From an uncultured Bacteroidales bacterium (GTDB lineage Bacteria; Bacteroidota; Bacteroidia; Bacteroidales; F082): a stretch of DNA of 64,000 nt. The notes below the pieces were generated by a model. It did not search any database and was not told the origin of the DNA. It saw only the letters and a list, made by a program, of their open reading frames with translations. Where the stretch lies: NCBI GenBank assembly GCA_937896505.1, contig CALBNP010000163.1, positions 1 through 64,000 of the forward strand. Direction: 5' to 3'. Positions 42,026 to 52,000 of the stretch are shown one piece after another; within the stretch, counting starts at the first letter, position 1; each line of letters opens with the position of its first letter. The translations under genes were made by a program, and so were the position numbers.

Positions 42026-42321
42026 TATGCTGTCAAATCTCTTTCGAGTTCTTTTTCTATTGCGTTGATGTCAAGGTTAAGGTCGAGTTCTTCTTCATTC
42101 TCATAATCCAGAGCGTCTATATTAATAATGTTCGCGCGCACGTCGCGCACGCGCGTGAAGCCGGTTGTCAGCTCTGTCATGAATGTTGCCTCAAGAAGAA
42201 AAGCGATTTCAAACATAATACCGTCGATCTGAGCGACGATGAAATTTCGCTCGTTGGTGTTAAAGACTAAAGCGCCTCTTTCGTTCATTGCTTCTGCAAT
42301 TTTGCTTTCTAATGTTGCCAT
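42025..42321 (-). CDS. Phage protein of unknown function
   Basis: 98 aa, acidic C-terminus (MATLESKIAEAMNERGALVF...INAIEKELERDLTA). No family recognised. Same unit as its neighbours. Confidence 0.5.
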   Translation of the reverse strand: MATLESKIAEAMNERGALVFNTNERNFIVAQIDGIMFEIAFLLEATFMTELTTGFTRVRDVRANIINIDALDYENEEELDLNLDINAIEKELERDLTA

Positions 42322-42345
42322 GATGTAAATGTTTAAACGATTTAT

Positions 42346-42762
42346 TCATACTATATCAAATATACCTATTGCTTTTGCGAGTTCGATGACTTCAGCTTTC
42401 TTGCCTACCGTCTTTGGTATGACTACCCCGTTTGCTGACTTGCCGAAGCAAGCACCTTTTTTCCAAGCCGGTTCGTATCTCACCTCGAAAGGGTTGCGAT
42501 TACGATCTAATTGCCAAACAATCTTGCCGTAGTGCAATCGCCACTGGCTATAGCTAGACCCTGCACCATAAAAATCACTTTCTCTGTCAGCAGACAAAAA
42601 GCGTGTACCCTCTTTGTTTACGATAAGATAGTGGTATGCATCGTCTCTACGCCATTTTGTTTGTAGATTCGCGCGCTGTTCGCGCATTTCGTTTTCAACT
42701 TCTTCTGAAAACTCATTAAGGTTGTGTATCAACCTGGTTTCTTCTAATGTAAACTCTTTCAT
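42346..42762 (-). CDS. Phage protein of unknown function
   Basis: 138 aa from the ATG at 42762. Notable segments are RRDDAYHYLIVNKEGTRFLSADRESDFYGAGSSYSQWRLHYGKIVWQLDRNRNPFEVRYEPAWKKG. No family recognised. It is the first gene of a leftward unit divergent from the regulator gene at 42994. Confidence 0.5.
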   Translation of the reverse strand: MKEFTLEETRLIHNLNEFSEEVENEMREQRANLQTKWRRDDAYHYLIVNKEGTRFLSADRESDFYGAGSSYSQWRLHYGKIVWQLDRNRNPFEVRYEPAWKKGACFGKSANGVVIPKTVGKKAEVIELAKAIGIFDIV

Positions 42763-42876
42763 TGCTTCTAATGATATAACGATTTGTTGATGCAAAGTTA
42801 AGGTATGAACTTAACACCGCCAAATAATTCGACCAAAAAGTTAAGCTTTTAACTAAACTTTAACATTCGACCCCTT

Positions 42877-42960
42877 AACTAAACACATATTAACAATGTT
42901 TAGTTTGTGGCTAAATTATGTGAATTTTTTTTGCGCTTTTAGAATGTTTTTGTACCTTTG
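42877..42960 (+). promoter_or_regulatory. Promoter and operator of the HTH-zinc-ribbon gene
   Basis: AACTAAACA (42877-42885) and TGTTTAGTT (42897-42905) form a perfect 9-bp inverted repeat. Downstream follow TTG (42931-42933), a 19-base spacer and TACCTTTG (42953-42960). Extra CTAAAC half-sites lie at about 42851, 42966 and 42987, so the regulator probably binds several sites in its own leader. Confidence 0.65.
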
Positions 42961-42993
42961 CGCAGGCTAAACAAATTAAGGTATTATCTAAAC

Positions 42994-43278
42994 ATGAATA
43001 TTAAAGCTATATTAAAGGAAAAGGGTGTAACACTCGAAGAATTAGCGATACGCATTGCTAATGAAATGGGTATAGAAGAAGTGCCTACGAAATCCGCAAT
43101 TAGTCAAACAATCAATGGCAACCCAACAAGGAAGAAACTTGAACTTATCGCAAAAGTGCTTGGATGCGGTGTTGGCGACTTCTTTCGCGATGATGTTACA
43201 TGTACACATCAAACAAGTTCCTTTACCTGCCCCAAGTGCGGAGCAAAGCTAAGCATCAAGATTGAAGAGGTGGAATAG
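42994..43278 (+). CDS. XRE-type regulator with zinc ribbon, copy 1
   Basis: 94 aa from the ATG at 42994. An XRE helix-turn-helix (VTLEELAIRIANEMGIEEVPTKSAISQTINGN) is followed by a C-terminal zinc ribbon (FTCPKCGAKLSI). The protein at 57347 has the same two-part layout, so the phage carries a paralogous pair. The gene is divergent from the unit at 42762 and has operator-like repeats upstream. Confidence 0.75.
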   Translation: MNIKAILKEKGVTLEELAIRIANEMGIEEVPTKSAISQTINGNPTRKKLELIAKVLGCGVGDFFRDDVTCTHQTSSFTCPKCGAKLSIKIEEVE

Positions 43279-43506
43279 CCCACCAGCAAGCAACTGGTAG
43301 CCCAAAAGAAAATAATTACAATATAAAAGAAAGAAATTGTAAAAAATGCTATGATGTATATCTTGACGAAAGTGTGATTTAGGGCATTTTAAATTTCAAA
43401 GGTTCTCCACATAGAAGCAAAGTGTAGCTACGTGTACATTCTCGAAAGCCACATTGTCACATTTTGCACATTCTTAACCAGTTACCGTTATTTTTCTTTA
43501 ATTTGT

Positions 43507-43633
43507 TTGGTTATTCCATATCTGATTATTATCTTTGCACCAGAAGAAATTTAGGCTCCGAGTAGGATTGTGTAAATGCTATGGTCGACTGTTGTTGTAC
43601 CGGCATCTGCAACTCTACTTAGAGTCTTTTTTT
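43507..43633 (+). ncRNA. Candidate phage small RNA
   Basis: TTG (43507-43509), a 20-base spacer and TATCTTTG (43530-43537) form a promoter. A product of about 85-90 bases would begin near 43544; GGCTCCGAGTAG (43554-43565) can pair with CTACTTAGAGTC (43615-43626), alternatively a short ACTCT/AGAGT terminator hairpin forms, and seven T follow at 43627-43633. The end meets the stop of the tail-fibre gene on the other strand. No reading frame. Confidence 0.55.
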
Positions 43634-46600
43634 ACCTATCTCTCCATACATTTAAAATCCTATAATTTATAGAAATTCTTCTCCTTGCTTTTGCGTGTAC
43701 TCTTACAGTGCCATATTTTAATTGATTTAAGCATCTTCTCCATATACGTGCAACATGATCTCCGTTCTCGATTCTTTTTCTTTTTCTTTGATACATTCTA
43801 TATTTATCACCACTATCACTAGCAGACCACCGATATATGAAATTTGGGGAATTATCCCTAGCTGCTGCATCTTGCATAAGATTTGCACAAAGCTTTATAC
43901 ATACACTTCTTCCTTCACTGATTATAAAGAATGGTGAGGTTGTCTGGGCATTGTGTATTATATTGTCCAAGACATTAGTATAGCTTATATAGTCATTTAA
44001 TCTATATCCTTTCTCCAAGAAAGATCTTTTTATGGTAACATAGGAGCTGTATGGCTGACCGCTGATATATTGTATAGTCAACCCATTAACGAACATTTCA
44101 CCAGTATCTGGATCAGCAGAAAACGTAGTGTTTACAGTATAACCCTCATCCTCAAAATGTTCTTTCAGCTCTTCAATACTCATCCCCCAGGCAGATGCAA
44201 TGTCCCCATTAAGATATACATGTAGGGTATTAAACACATAGGTATCTCCTACTTTTGCATTAGCAGATATCATTCTATGTGCGATGAATCTCTTTTCTGT
44301 TGTTCCATGAGTAATTATCTTTTTGTCTCTTTTCCTTTGGAATCTTTGATAGTAGATAAGCCCTTTAGTATTATATGTTATTTCATCTACTGTTCCCAAT
44401 TGCCCTTCCGTCCACATTTCCATGTCCAAGTGAGGAATAGGCACATCTGTATATACAAAATCTGATGGGTCGTCATCTTCGAAATCTCCCCTTGTTCCCC
44501 AAGCATACTTATAATTTCCAGATTCACTACTAAATGTATTATCATAATCAATACATCTCATCAGGTATCTGCCGCCAGCAAATTGAGATTCCACATCACC
44601 TTTTATCATAACTCTAGGATAACCATAAACCCAATCGTAACCGTTCCTATTATTATTTATAGTATATTTAATATCCCAAGTATGTAAACGAAGTCTTTCA
44701 AATCTAGCTCTGATTACCTTTCCTGTGGAAAAATTCCATAAGCCTTCAGCGCCAACGGTACTTTCCTCAAAGTAATCAGTATTATATCTTAATATATAAA
44801 TAGCCGAATTTTCCGTCAACTGACTCTTTGATTCATTTGTTACATAAAATGTCTGTCTTCCCCATACATCTTTATGTTCCCAAACATGACCTATAATACT
44901 ATTATCTCCTGCACTTATTTCTTTATATCCTCTATAGTAATAATCTATCGTACCGTTTGACAAAGCTTTATGTATAGCAACCTTAGCGTTCTCGTCTAAA
45001 GTATGATTATCTTTTGCTGTGACTATAATATCAAAACTCCATAGAGATTCCACATTATATCTGTTTTCATATTGACGTGTAGGGTCAGCTTCAAACTCAT
45101 AGTCAATAATCCTGTACTTCATTCCAGGAACTAAATTTTTTTCGTAGCACATGGTTACAAGTTCATCGTATGTAACCTCTTTCAAGAAATCCAAATTAAC
45201 TTCAGGCTTGTCAGTAATATTCAATTTATAAGAAAATGTACTTTCATCCCAAACAAGAGAGACAGCTTCAAAGGCTGTGCTGTCATCAAGAGCATGTGCA
45301 ATGTTATTAAGAGTTCCCAGATTAGCGTAGTTCTTATCTAGATTCTTTATAGTATCTGCGGCATTGATGCCATATTGAATATTCAGCAAGCTCGTTCCGT
45401 TTATTGGGGAATAACTTTCAAGGCGTGTATCATCTAAAGTATAATGTTCTGTACCGAGGTCATCAATCTTATATAGCATGCTGCGCTCTGTTGCATATTC
45501 CCTTATCACAGGAGTTATACGTTCATAATATAACACTTCGTTGCCCAATGCACTCGTTAACGCAGATGCGGAGGTATATCTATAATCACGAAGATATATT
45601 GTAGAGTTACTGCTATCTCCACAAATAACTTCATTTGAGTCAAAGTAAGACATAGCCCATTCGTTAGTGGTATATTTTGTACATAAGAGATTTTTACCCC
45701 CTGCTTTTTTATCTAGTATTACTGCTGAAAACCTCTTGAATCCTGCTTCATAAGTCCACGAGAGAGTTCCAAGGCATACAGCATTTATCCTATTAATATC
45801 TTTAAGTGGTTGCCACTCATCACAGGCACCAAATACGCTTTTAAGTCCTGCTAAATGGAGAGTACCACCACTTGCCGTCCTTGGTGTTAGAAGAAACGTA
45901 GCTAAAGGAGGAAAATTTGTTTGCTCTTTCCAATATGATTCATATATACCATTTTCAACGGAAGAGAATGCAATACATATATCATGATTATAGGTTGTTC
46001 CTTGTATATCGAACATTATATAATAACAGTTCGCTGATGGTACGAATGTACCATCTTCATTTAATATATTAGCTCCCAAGTATCTGCGCCTGTAATCATA
46101 TTCGTAATAATGGAAATCATTATTCGGAATGGTAGCATGGTATCTTTGGCCTGCTATCACTCTTGTATATGTGCCGCTACGAATATAATTACTGTCGCTT
46201 ATTCTTGTGCCAGTATTTTGGTCAAACCTTCCACGTTCCCATTGTTCATCCCACTGCTGTCTTCCAACTGTCTCTATTGCACTTGGAATGTTAGCGACAT
46301 AATAACCGCTTTCTTTTGTATAATCAGTGAATGGAAATCTTGCTTCGAATTCTGCATCTGTAGGTTCGTTGCCATAGCCATACATTCTTGACAAATTATA
46401 GCATTGCATATAATATATGTCAGTATAATATGATGTAGAACCATTATTAGTATAAAAAGGATAAAGAGTAATCTGTGAATTTGAAGGTTCCTGAATCAAA
46501 TTAAAACTTTTCTTAATAATAATTTCATCTGTTGTGGCGTAGGACAGCTTTACACTAATACCACCATATATTATATAACAATATGCCGATGCGTTGCTGC

Positions 46601-47120
46601 TACGTTTTATTTTTGCACGTACATATATTTTGTCACCCATTGACATACGAATACCTGTTTGTGCAATTCCCCATGCTGAGGAATTTAATGTAGTTTGCGT
46701 AATCCTCATCGAGCCATCAGAATTCATGGACAATGAAGCTTTGATGGGCGACCAGCCAGTTGTACCGGAGAATGTTGGATTATTCAGATGTTGTGTCCAT
46801 ACATAGGAGTCACCTTTTATGTTCGTTACTCTTGCATAGCCGTCTTGTATATCCAATCTGTTGCCAGACCTTTGAAAGTTAAATTCACCTGTGAATTGAT
46901 GTTCGATGATTACTAAATTATGTGCCATTGCCGCCGGGCGCACAACTTCTCCACTGCTCAGTGCTGTTGTTTCCTCATATGGGGTGACGCCATACTCCTT
47001 GCCATCACTGACAGGCGGTGTTCCATCGGTAGGAAAGTACACCGTCCCCTGGTGCCCTGTGGTAACACTTTCTGTTAAAGCCTGGGCACGTGTCTTGGTT
47101 CTGTCAAAGCTAACATCCAT
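43632..47120 (-). CDS. Phage tail-fibre/receptor-binding protein
   Basis: 1162 aa. The N-terminal region (about 1-60) resembles that of the preceding fibre gene (YFPTDGTPPVSDGKEYG); the rest is beta-rich and Tyr/Asn-rich with no recognised domain, as is common for receptor-binding fibres. The basic C-terminus (RKRKRIENGDHVARIW...) is unusual. DNA 46588-46642 (about residues 160-178) is duplicated at the window start next to the IS21 element, which implies that some cells carry an IS insertion in this gene. Confidence 0.75.
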   Translation of the reverse strand: MDVSFDRTKTRAQALTESVTTGHQGTVYFPTDGTPPVSDGKEYGVTPYEETTALSSGEVVRPAAMAHNLVIIEHQFTGEFNFQRSGNRLDIQDGYARVTNIKGDSYVWTQHLNNPTFSGTTGWSPIKASLSMNSDGSMRITQTTLNSSAWGIAQTGIRMSMGDKIYVRAKIKRSSNASAYCYIIYGGISVKLSYATTDEIIIKKSFNLIQEPSNSQITLYPFYTNNGSTSYYTDIYYMQCYNLSRMYGYGNEPTDAEFEARFPFTDYTKESGYYVANIPSAIETVGRQQWDEQWERGRFDQNTGTRISDSNYIRSGTYTRVIAGQRYHATIPNNDFHYYEYDYRRRYLGANILNEDGTFVPSANCYYIMFDIQGTTYNHDICIAFSSVENGIYESYWKEQTNFPPLATFLLTPRTASGGTLHLAGLKSVFGACDEWQPLKDINRINAVCLGTLSWTYEAGFKRFSAVILDKKAGGKNLLCTKYTTNEWAMSYFDSNEVICGDSSNSTIYLRDYRYTSASALTSALGNEVLYYERITPVIREYATERSMLYKIDDLGTEHYTLDDTRLESYSPINGTSLLNIQYGINAADTIKNLDKNYANLGTLNNIAHALDDSTAFEAVSLVWDESTFSYKLNITDKPEVNLDFLKEVTYDELVTMCYEKNLVPGMKYRIIDYEFEADPTRQYENRYNVESLWSFDIIVTAKDNHTLDENAKVAIHKALSNGTIDYYYRGYKEISAGDNSIIGHVWEHKDVWGRQTFYVTNESKSQLTENSAIYILRYNTDYFEESTVGAEGLWNFSTGKVIRARFERLRLHTWDIKYTINNNRNGYDWVYGYPRVMIKGDVESQFAGGRYLMRCIDYDNTFSSESGNYKYAWGTRGDFEDDDPSDFVYTDVPIPHLDMEMWTEGQLGTVDEITYNTKGLIYYQRFQRKRDKKIITHGTTEKRFIAHRMISANAKVGDTYVFNTLHVYLNGDIASAWGMSIEELKEHFEDEGYTVNTTFSADPDTGEMFVNGLTIQYISGQPYSSYVTIKRSFLEKGYRLNDYISYTNVLDNIIHNAQTTSPFFIISEGRSVCIKLCANLMQDAAARDNSPNFIYRWSASDSGDKYRMYQRKRKRIENGDHVARIWRRCLNQLKYGTVRVHAKARRRISINYRILNVWRDR

Positions 47121-47121
47121 A

Positions 47122-48720
47122 CTAGTCCTCGTTTATCCATTTTAGTCTTTCCAATGCTGTTTCTGCAGTTTCCTGAGCAGTGTCGACCAGACCTTTCAGA
47201 ACCTTACCTTGATTTGCAGATAGAGCATCCGTCGTACTTGTTGATGTAAGATTATTGATAATATCACTTGTCTGCAAAGCAGAGTCAGCCTTACCCAAAG
47301 ATGTCTTTGTGGCATCACTTAATGACAGCCCTCCTGTACCTCCAGATACAATGCTAAGTCCCCCTCCTGTTGCTAATTGTAGCTTTAGATTGTCATTATC
47401 TACAGTAAGGCCACTTGTTATAGACTGTACTTTGACTGCTCCCTTGACAGAAGCAGATGCTGTTGCTAATTGTCCATCTGATAGCTCTGCATCAGGAGCT
47501 ATATGGTTTGAAGAAATAGTTTCATCTTCTATTTCAGTACCAGTAATACCTCCTTCTTTAATAGTAAGAGGTCCAGTAGTTTCAAATTGTGAAGAGTTAA
47601 GATTTACATCTATTCCTGCCTGGTTAACACTAATAGTGCCAGCCTGTCCTGCGAGTACATTAAGTTTTGCATTGGAATCTACACTCAGTGCATTTCCTAC
47701 TTTTATACCACCTTTAACCGTTGTGGAAGCAGTTGCTAATTGCCCGTCAGCCAAAGCTGCTGTCGAAGCCACTTTTGCATTAGTAACATTACCATCAGTA
47801 ATCTTGGCTGTAGTTACTGCATTAGCAGCAAGTTGCGTCGCTGTTATACCTCCGCTTTTAACAATAACCTGCCCATTTGTATTAAAACCTATTGTAGAAT
47901 TATCTGCTTTTACTCCTACGCCATAGTCATCATCAACCTCTATACCCTGAGTTGTGTGTCCTACAACGTGAATAGATGGGTCTGTAGCATCTTTGGCAAG
48001 CCCTTCCCCCAATCTAATATTAGCTACTCCTGTAGAAGGGTCTACAATAGAAGAGCCTTCTACCTGAACATCCATCACACCTGTATCTATCGTAGGAAGG
48101 TTCACCCATGTACCTTGCTCGGAGAGATATTTTGTTGAACTTGCTGTTGTGGAACTCTTGCTTGGAACCAAACCTGCTGCACCACCCGAATAAATATCTA
48201 TATTACCCTGAATGATGAACGTATCCCCCTCTACCAATGAGTATGAGCTTGACTTGCTTATATCCCTTGAAAACACTACCGTGTCGCCTGCGTCTACGTG
48301 CTTGGTTATTGCTGATGTTACCTTTATATCACCCGACGTCAAACTGCGGAAGAAAAATCCAGTCTTGATATTAACATAATGTGCTATTTCATACAGCCAC
48401 AAAGCGCCTGATGTCAGCGCCGTTCTTTCAGCCTGTGTGAAGACGTCAGCGTTAAGAGATGAGAACACCACCTTACCGGCATTCGCTCCTGTCTGTGGCG
48501 TTACAGCACCAACCAGCACCTGGGCAGCGCTCAAAGGCTTGAGCATCTCCAGCACCTTGGCATAGCTCACTGCGTGGTTATTAGCGACACCACCAACATT
48601 TCCATTACCTCGGTATATTCCGTCACTTGCGAAATATAACATTCCTTCCTGATTACCCTTGGTGGCATCGTATTCACCATTCACCAAGTAAAAATCAACA
48701 TCTACATTACTTCTTGCCAT
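47122..48720 (-). CDS. Phage tail-fibre-like protein with repeats
   Basis: 532 aa. Repeated segments such as ALADGQLATASTTVKGGIKVGN and ELSDGQLATASASVKGAVKVQ are typical tail-fibre spacer repeats; an NQGKVLK...QETAETAL coiled coil ends the protein. It lies between the tail tip and the large fibre and probably forms a shaft. Confidence 0.8.
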   Translation of the reverse strand: MARSNVDVDFYLVNGEYDATKGNQEGMLYFASDGIYRGNGNVGGVANNHAVSYAKVLEMLKPLSAAQVLVGAVTPQTGANAGKVVFSSLNADVFTQAERTALTSGALWLYEIAHYVNIKTGFFFRSLTSGDIKVTSAITKHVDAGDTVVFSRDISKSSSYSLVEGDTFIIQGNIDIYSGGAAGLVPSKSSTTASSTKYLSEQGTWVNLPTIDTGVMDVQVEGSSIVDPSTGVANIRLGEGLAKDATDPSIHVVGHTTQGIEVDDDYGVGVKADNSTIGFNTNGQVIVKSGGITATQLAANAVTTAKITDGNVTNAKVASTAALADGQLATASTTVKGGIKVGNALSVDSNAKLNVLAGQAGTISVNQAGIDVNLNSSQFETTGPLTIKEGGITGTEIEDETISSNHIAPDAELSDGQLATASASVKGAVKVQSITSGLTVDNDNLKLQLATGGGLSIVSGGTGGLSLSDATKTSLGKADSALQTSDIINNLTSTSTTDALSANQGKVLKGLVDTAQETAETALERLKWINED

Positions 48721-48722
48721 AA

Positions 48723-49067
48723 CTAATTATTTCTAATATTATCTTTGTACCATTTTACTCTGTTCTCTGCCAGTGCACCTGTAATAACCTTGTTCTGCAC
48801 AGGGTTCACTGACGTTGTGGACATCTCACTATCTATGACGATAGCACTTCCCTCCGACACGACAAACGCGCCGTGAGTCCACAATAGCATATCATATTGT
48901 GTCCGTATATATACTTGTGCTGCGAAAGGTATATCAGGTTCACCCGCAACTATCGTTCCGCCTTGCAAAGGTGTCGTATAGTATGAGGTATTCGACTTGT
49001 CCGCACTGAACTTGAATTGCAGTGCGTCAGCCAATGAACTGAAATAAAATTCCCTTTTCTGTATCAT
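48723..49067 (-). CDS. Small tail-associated protein
   Basis: 114 aa (MIQKREFYFSSLADALQFKF...). The C-terminus (STTSVNPVQNKVITGALAENRVKW) resembles the N-terminal connectors of tail fibres. It overlaps the tail-tip gene by 4 bp. Confidence 0.6.
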   Translation of the reverse strand: MIQKREFYFSSLADALQFKFSADKSNTSYYTTPLQGGTIVAGEPDIPFAAQVYIRTQYDMLLWTHGAFVVSEGSAIVIDSEMSTTSVNPVQNKVITGALAENRVKWYKDNIRNN

Positions 49068-52000
49068 ACCCTCTTATAATTGATGATGTTCTGGTTCTCC
49101 CAATCTTCCGTTACATAGGCTGTACCATCTATTATGCGCCAATGATATGCAGTATTATCCTTGAAACTGATAAGCCTGACCCTTGAGAAGCTAATATCAT
49201 GTCGGTAGTCGCCGTACGGGTAGAACTCCCTTCGTGTGTCAAGAGGATTGACCACTATAGCGGCGTAACCCGACTCGTCAAACATGGTGTCGATGCATCC
49301 GTCCACATGGTTGTCGCTTTCCATTGTCTTTATATCGTTGCCATTCGCGTCGATTGCCGTAATGGCTATCGGAGAGTAACATATTTGAGAACTGTACTTA
49401 TTATCATTAGGGGCGATGATTTCTATCATCTTACCTTCGCAGTTCCCAGCGTACGGCAGCTTTATCTGATAACGGCATACAAATTCACCCGTCTGTGACG
49501 TTATCTCTTCTATTGCAAACGTCGGGTCGTCAATGTCATAAAAACATCTTGCTGTGATTATCGTAGGAGATGCGACTGTCAGCTGTTCGCTGCCTGTTGC
49601 CATCGTTGTGTTCTCGCTTATTCTCAACATACCCTGATACAGGACATCGGCATGTACCGTACCTCTGAACTCGCCATCAGTAGCCCTTACCTTGCCTTCC
49701 TTCGATACGCTGAACACAGCATCCCCAGGACTGCCCCCTCCAAACCACAGAGGATGGTTATTATTGACACTCGGCGCACCGAAAACACCATACACCTCAT
49801 TAGGGTCCTGCGGATTTGTTATCTTCAGTTCGAATGATTGCAGGTAGTCGATGATTGCCGTGGTAATATCAGCGAATGGAGTCTTCAAAGGCCTAAGGTC
49901 GTTCATCCTCTGCCAAAAGAGCTGACCGCCACTTGTGCCTGGCTTATTGCTCTGCGATGACCTATGGCCCTCGATACACATATAAGAGTAATTGTTCGTT
50001 CCATCGGAAACCGTTACTATGTCGATATATTTCTCTTCATCGCTTAATACTATTGAGTCATTGTGATAATCTTTTCCTGTCTCCCATTCACTGCGTCTTA
50101 TTATGCAGCCACTATACCCCTGTTCTCCTGGCTCACCCTGTTGCCCTTGTTCACCTTGCTGGCCCTGCTCACCTTGGTCGCCGACACGGTTCTCAGCCAT
50201 TGTTACCTTGGTGGTCGCTGTGCCCATGCCACATGTTAGGATTACATCAATATATGTATCTTCGACCTCGAAGCCATCAACCCTTGTAGGGATAAAGCCG
50301 GTAAGAGTGATATCAATTACAGCTGTCTTGTTTCCGTCTTGATACGTTACATCATAATCCATCGTCACACCTTCCATATGCGATACAAGGTCAACATCCG
50401 TTATTACCTCCATACCCTTATACGACTGAATGTTTGCAGTTATCGTAAAGTTTATCTCCTCTTCTTCGCCATCTTCGTACCATTCAGGTGCCGAATATGA
50501 TATTATCGGCTTATCGACATAGACATTCAGGATTTCCACAAACTGCTCGATGACACCACTCATATAGATATTGTTCAGATATGCGCTGTAGCCTTCCATC
50601 TCTAATCCAAGTATGGAAAGGTTGCTCAGATCACCGAACTGTGCGCCGATATTCTCGGCAGAGTATTCCCAATCATCTACGTCACGCAAATACCGTTCAT
50701 AAGTAAGCGTCGAATAGCGGGAGTCTTGTCTGTCCCCATCAGTGAAGTTGCCGTAGCAGACGAAATTCATGCCGCTTACAGGATGATGTTGCTTATGCCA
50801 TCTTTCACTTGTTGGTCGTAATGAATATTTGAATGTCTTGTTATCACTTGCAGAAGTTATCTCTGTAATCTTGAAATATACTGTGTAAAAACCTGCGAAT
50901 TCAAAGTTTCCTCGGCTGTCATCAGAGCTCTCGTCAGCATTCTTGTTCGGGTCTAGCGAATGAAAGATGCCTTGGCAAATATCGTCTTCGGCTACTGTTC
51001 CTATCTCGCCATCTTCAAGCTTTAATGTGATAATACCTGTTGTCGGGGTAAGTTGCTCAACACTCTCTATTATTCCACCGCCAGGTGCACGCCATTGGTT
51101 GCCGACATTTATAGACACCCTGTTGAAACGCAGTTCTGGGACTTCCAGGAACTTCCTTATTGTCAGTTCGTCCAGCTCTGCGCTTCCGCTATTGTCAATT
51201 TGCCAACCGACACCGCCCACGATACCACCTGCAAAGTCATGGCTCTGTATATCGCCGTCACCGTTGGCATCAAGATTATTGTTCACCGACATGCTGCCCA
51301 TCGTAAGCTTATGGGTCGTCACATCGTTGATATCCTTCCGCAGGTATTTATTCTCTATGGCATTCTCTCGGTCATATAAATATCTCGGCGTAACTATCTC
51401 TTCCTCGCTGCTGTCTTGAACACTACCAAACTTGGCAATGCCCCTGATTACGTTGTTTCCTAAACTTAATATTCCATCTGCCGCAATCCTTATCGAGTTG
51501 AACAGAGCCGTTGCTATAGGCTTCAGGAATGTTACTATGCCATCCGAATATGATGCCCATTCTATTGTCGAGCCCTGTGAAGAGCCACCGCCATTGAAGA
51601 CCTTCTCGGTTTGAAGCTGTGTGTTCAGTCTTTCCTCTATATTGCCAAGGCGTGAATAGGCAGCCGTTCTTCCTATCGTATATTTCGGTGAGTCGTAAGG
51701 AATATCCAGCTTTATCTCAAAGCCCAGGATACGTGAAGAGAACGAGCCATCCTGAACAAGCCCGCCATCGACAATCGTCACCTTCTGCCCTATCGGGAAC
51801 AGGGAAAGACTTGCATAGAAGGGGCTGACATCACTGCCTCCCCCACCCTTCAGGTATGCCAGATTACTGTTATAGACACACTCGAAAGTATTGTTTATCG
51901 TGCGCTTCGAAAGATACTCCTTAGCCTTTGCCAACAGCTCCTCTTCGGCATGCGTAACGAAATCCGAGTCATCATCCACGCTATCGGTATCCCACCCTAT

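Noticed and set aside
43632..47120. Diversity-generating retroelement acting on the tail fibre
   Set aside because: No reverse transcriptase and no second copy of the C-terminal coding sequence were found in the window.
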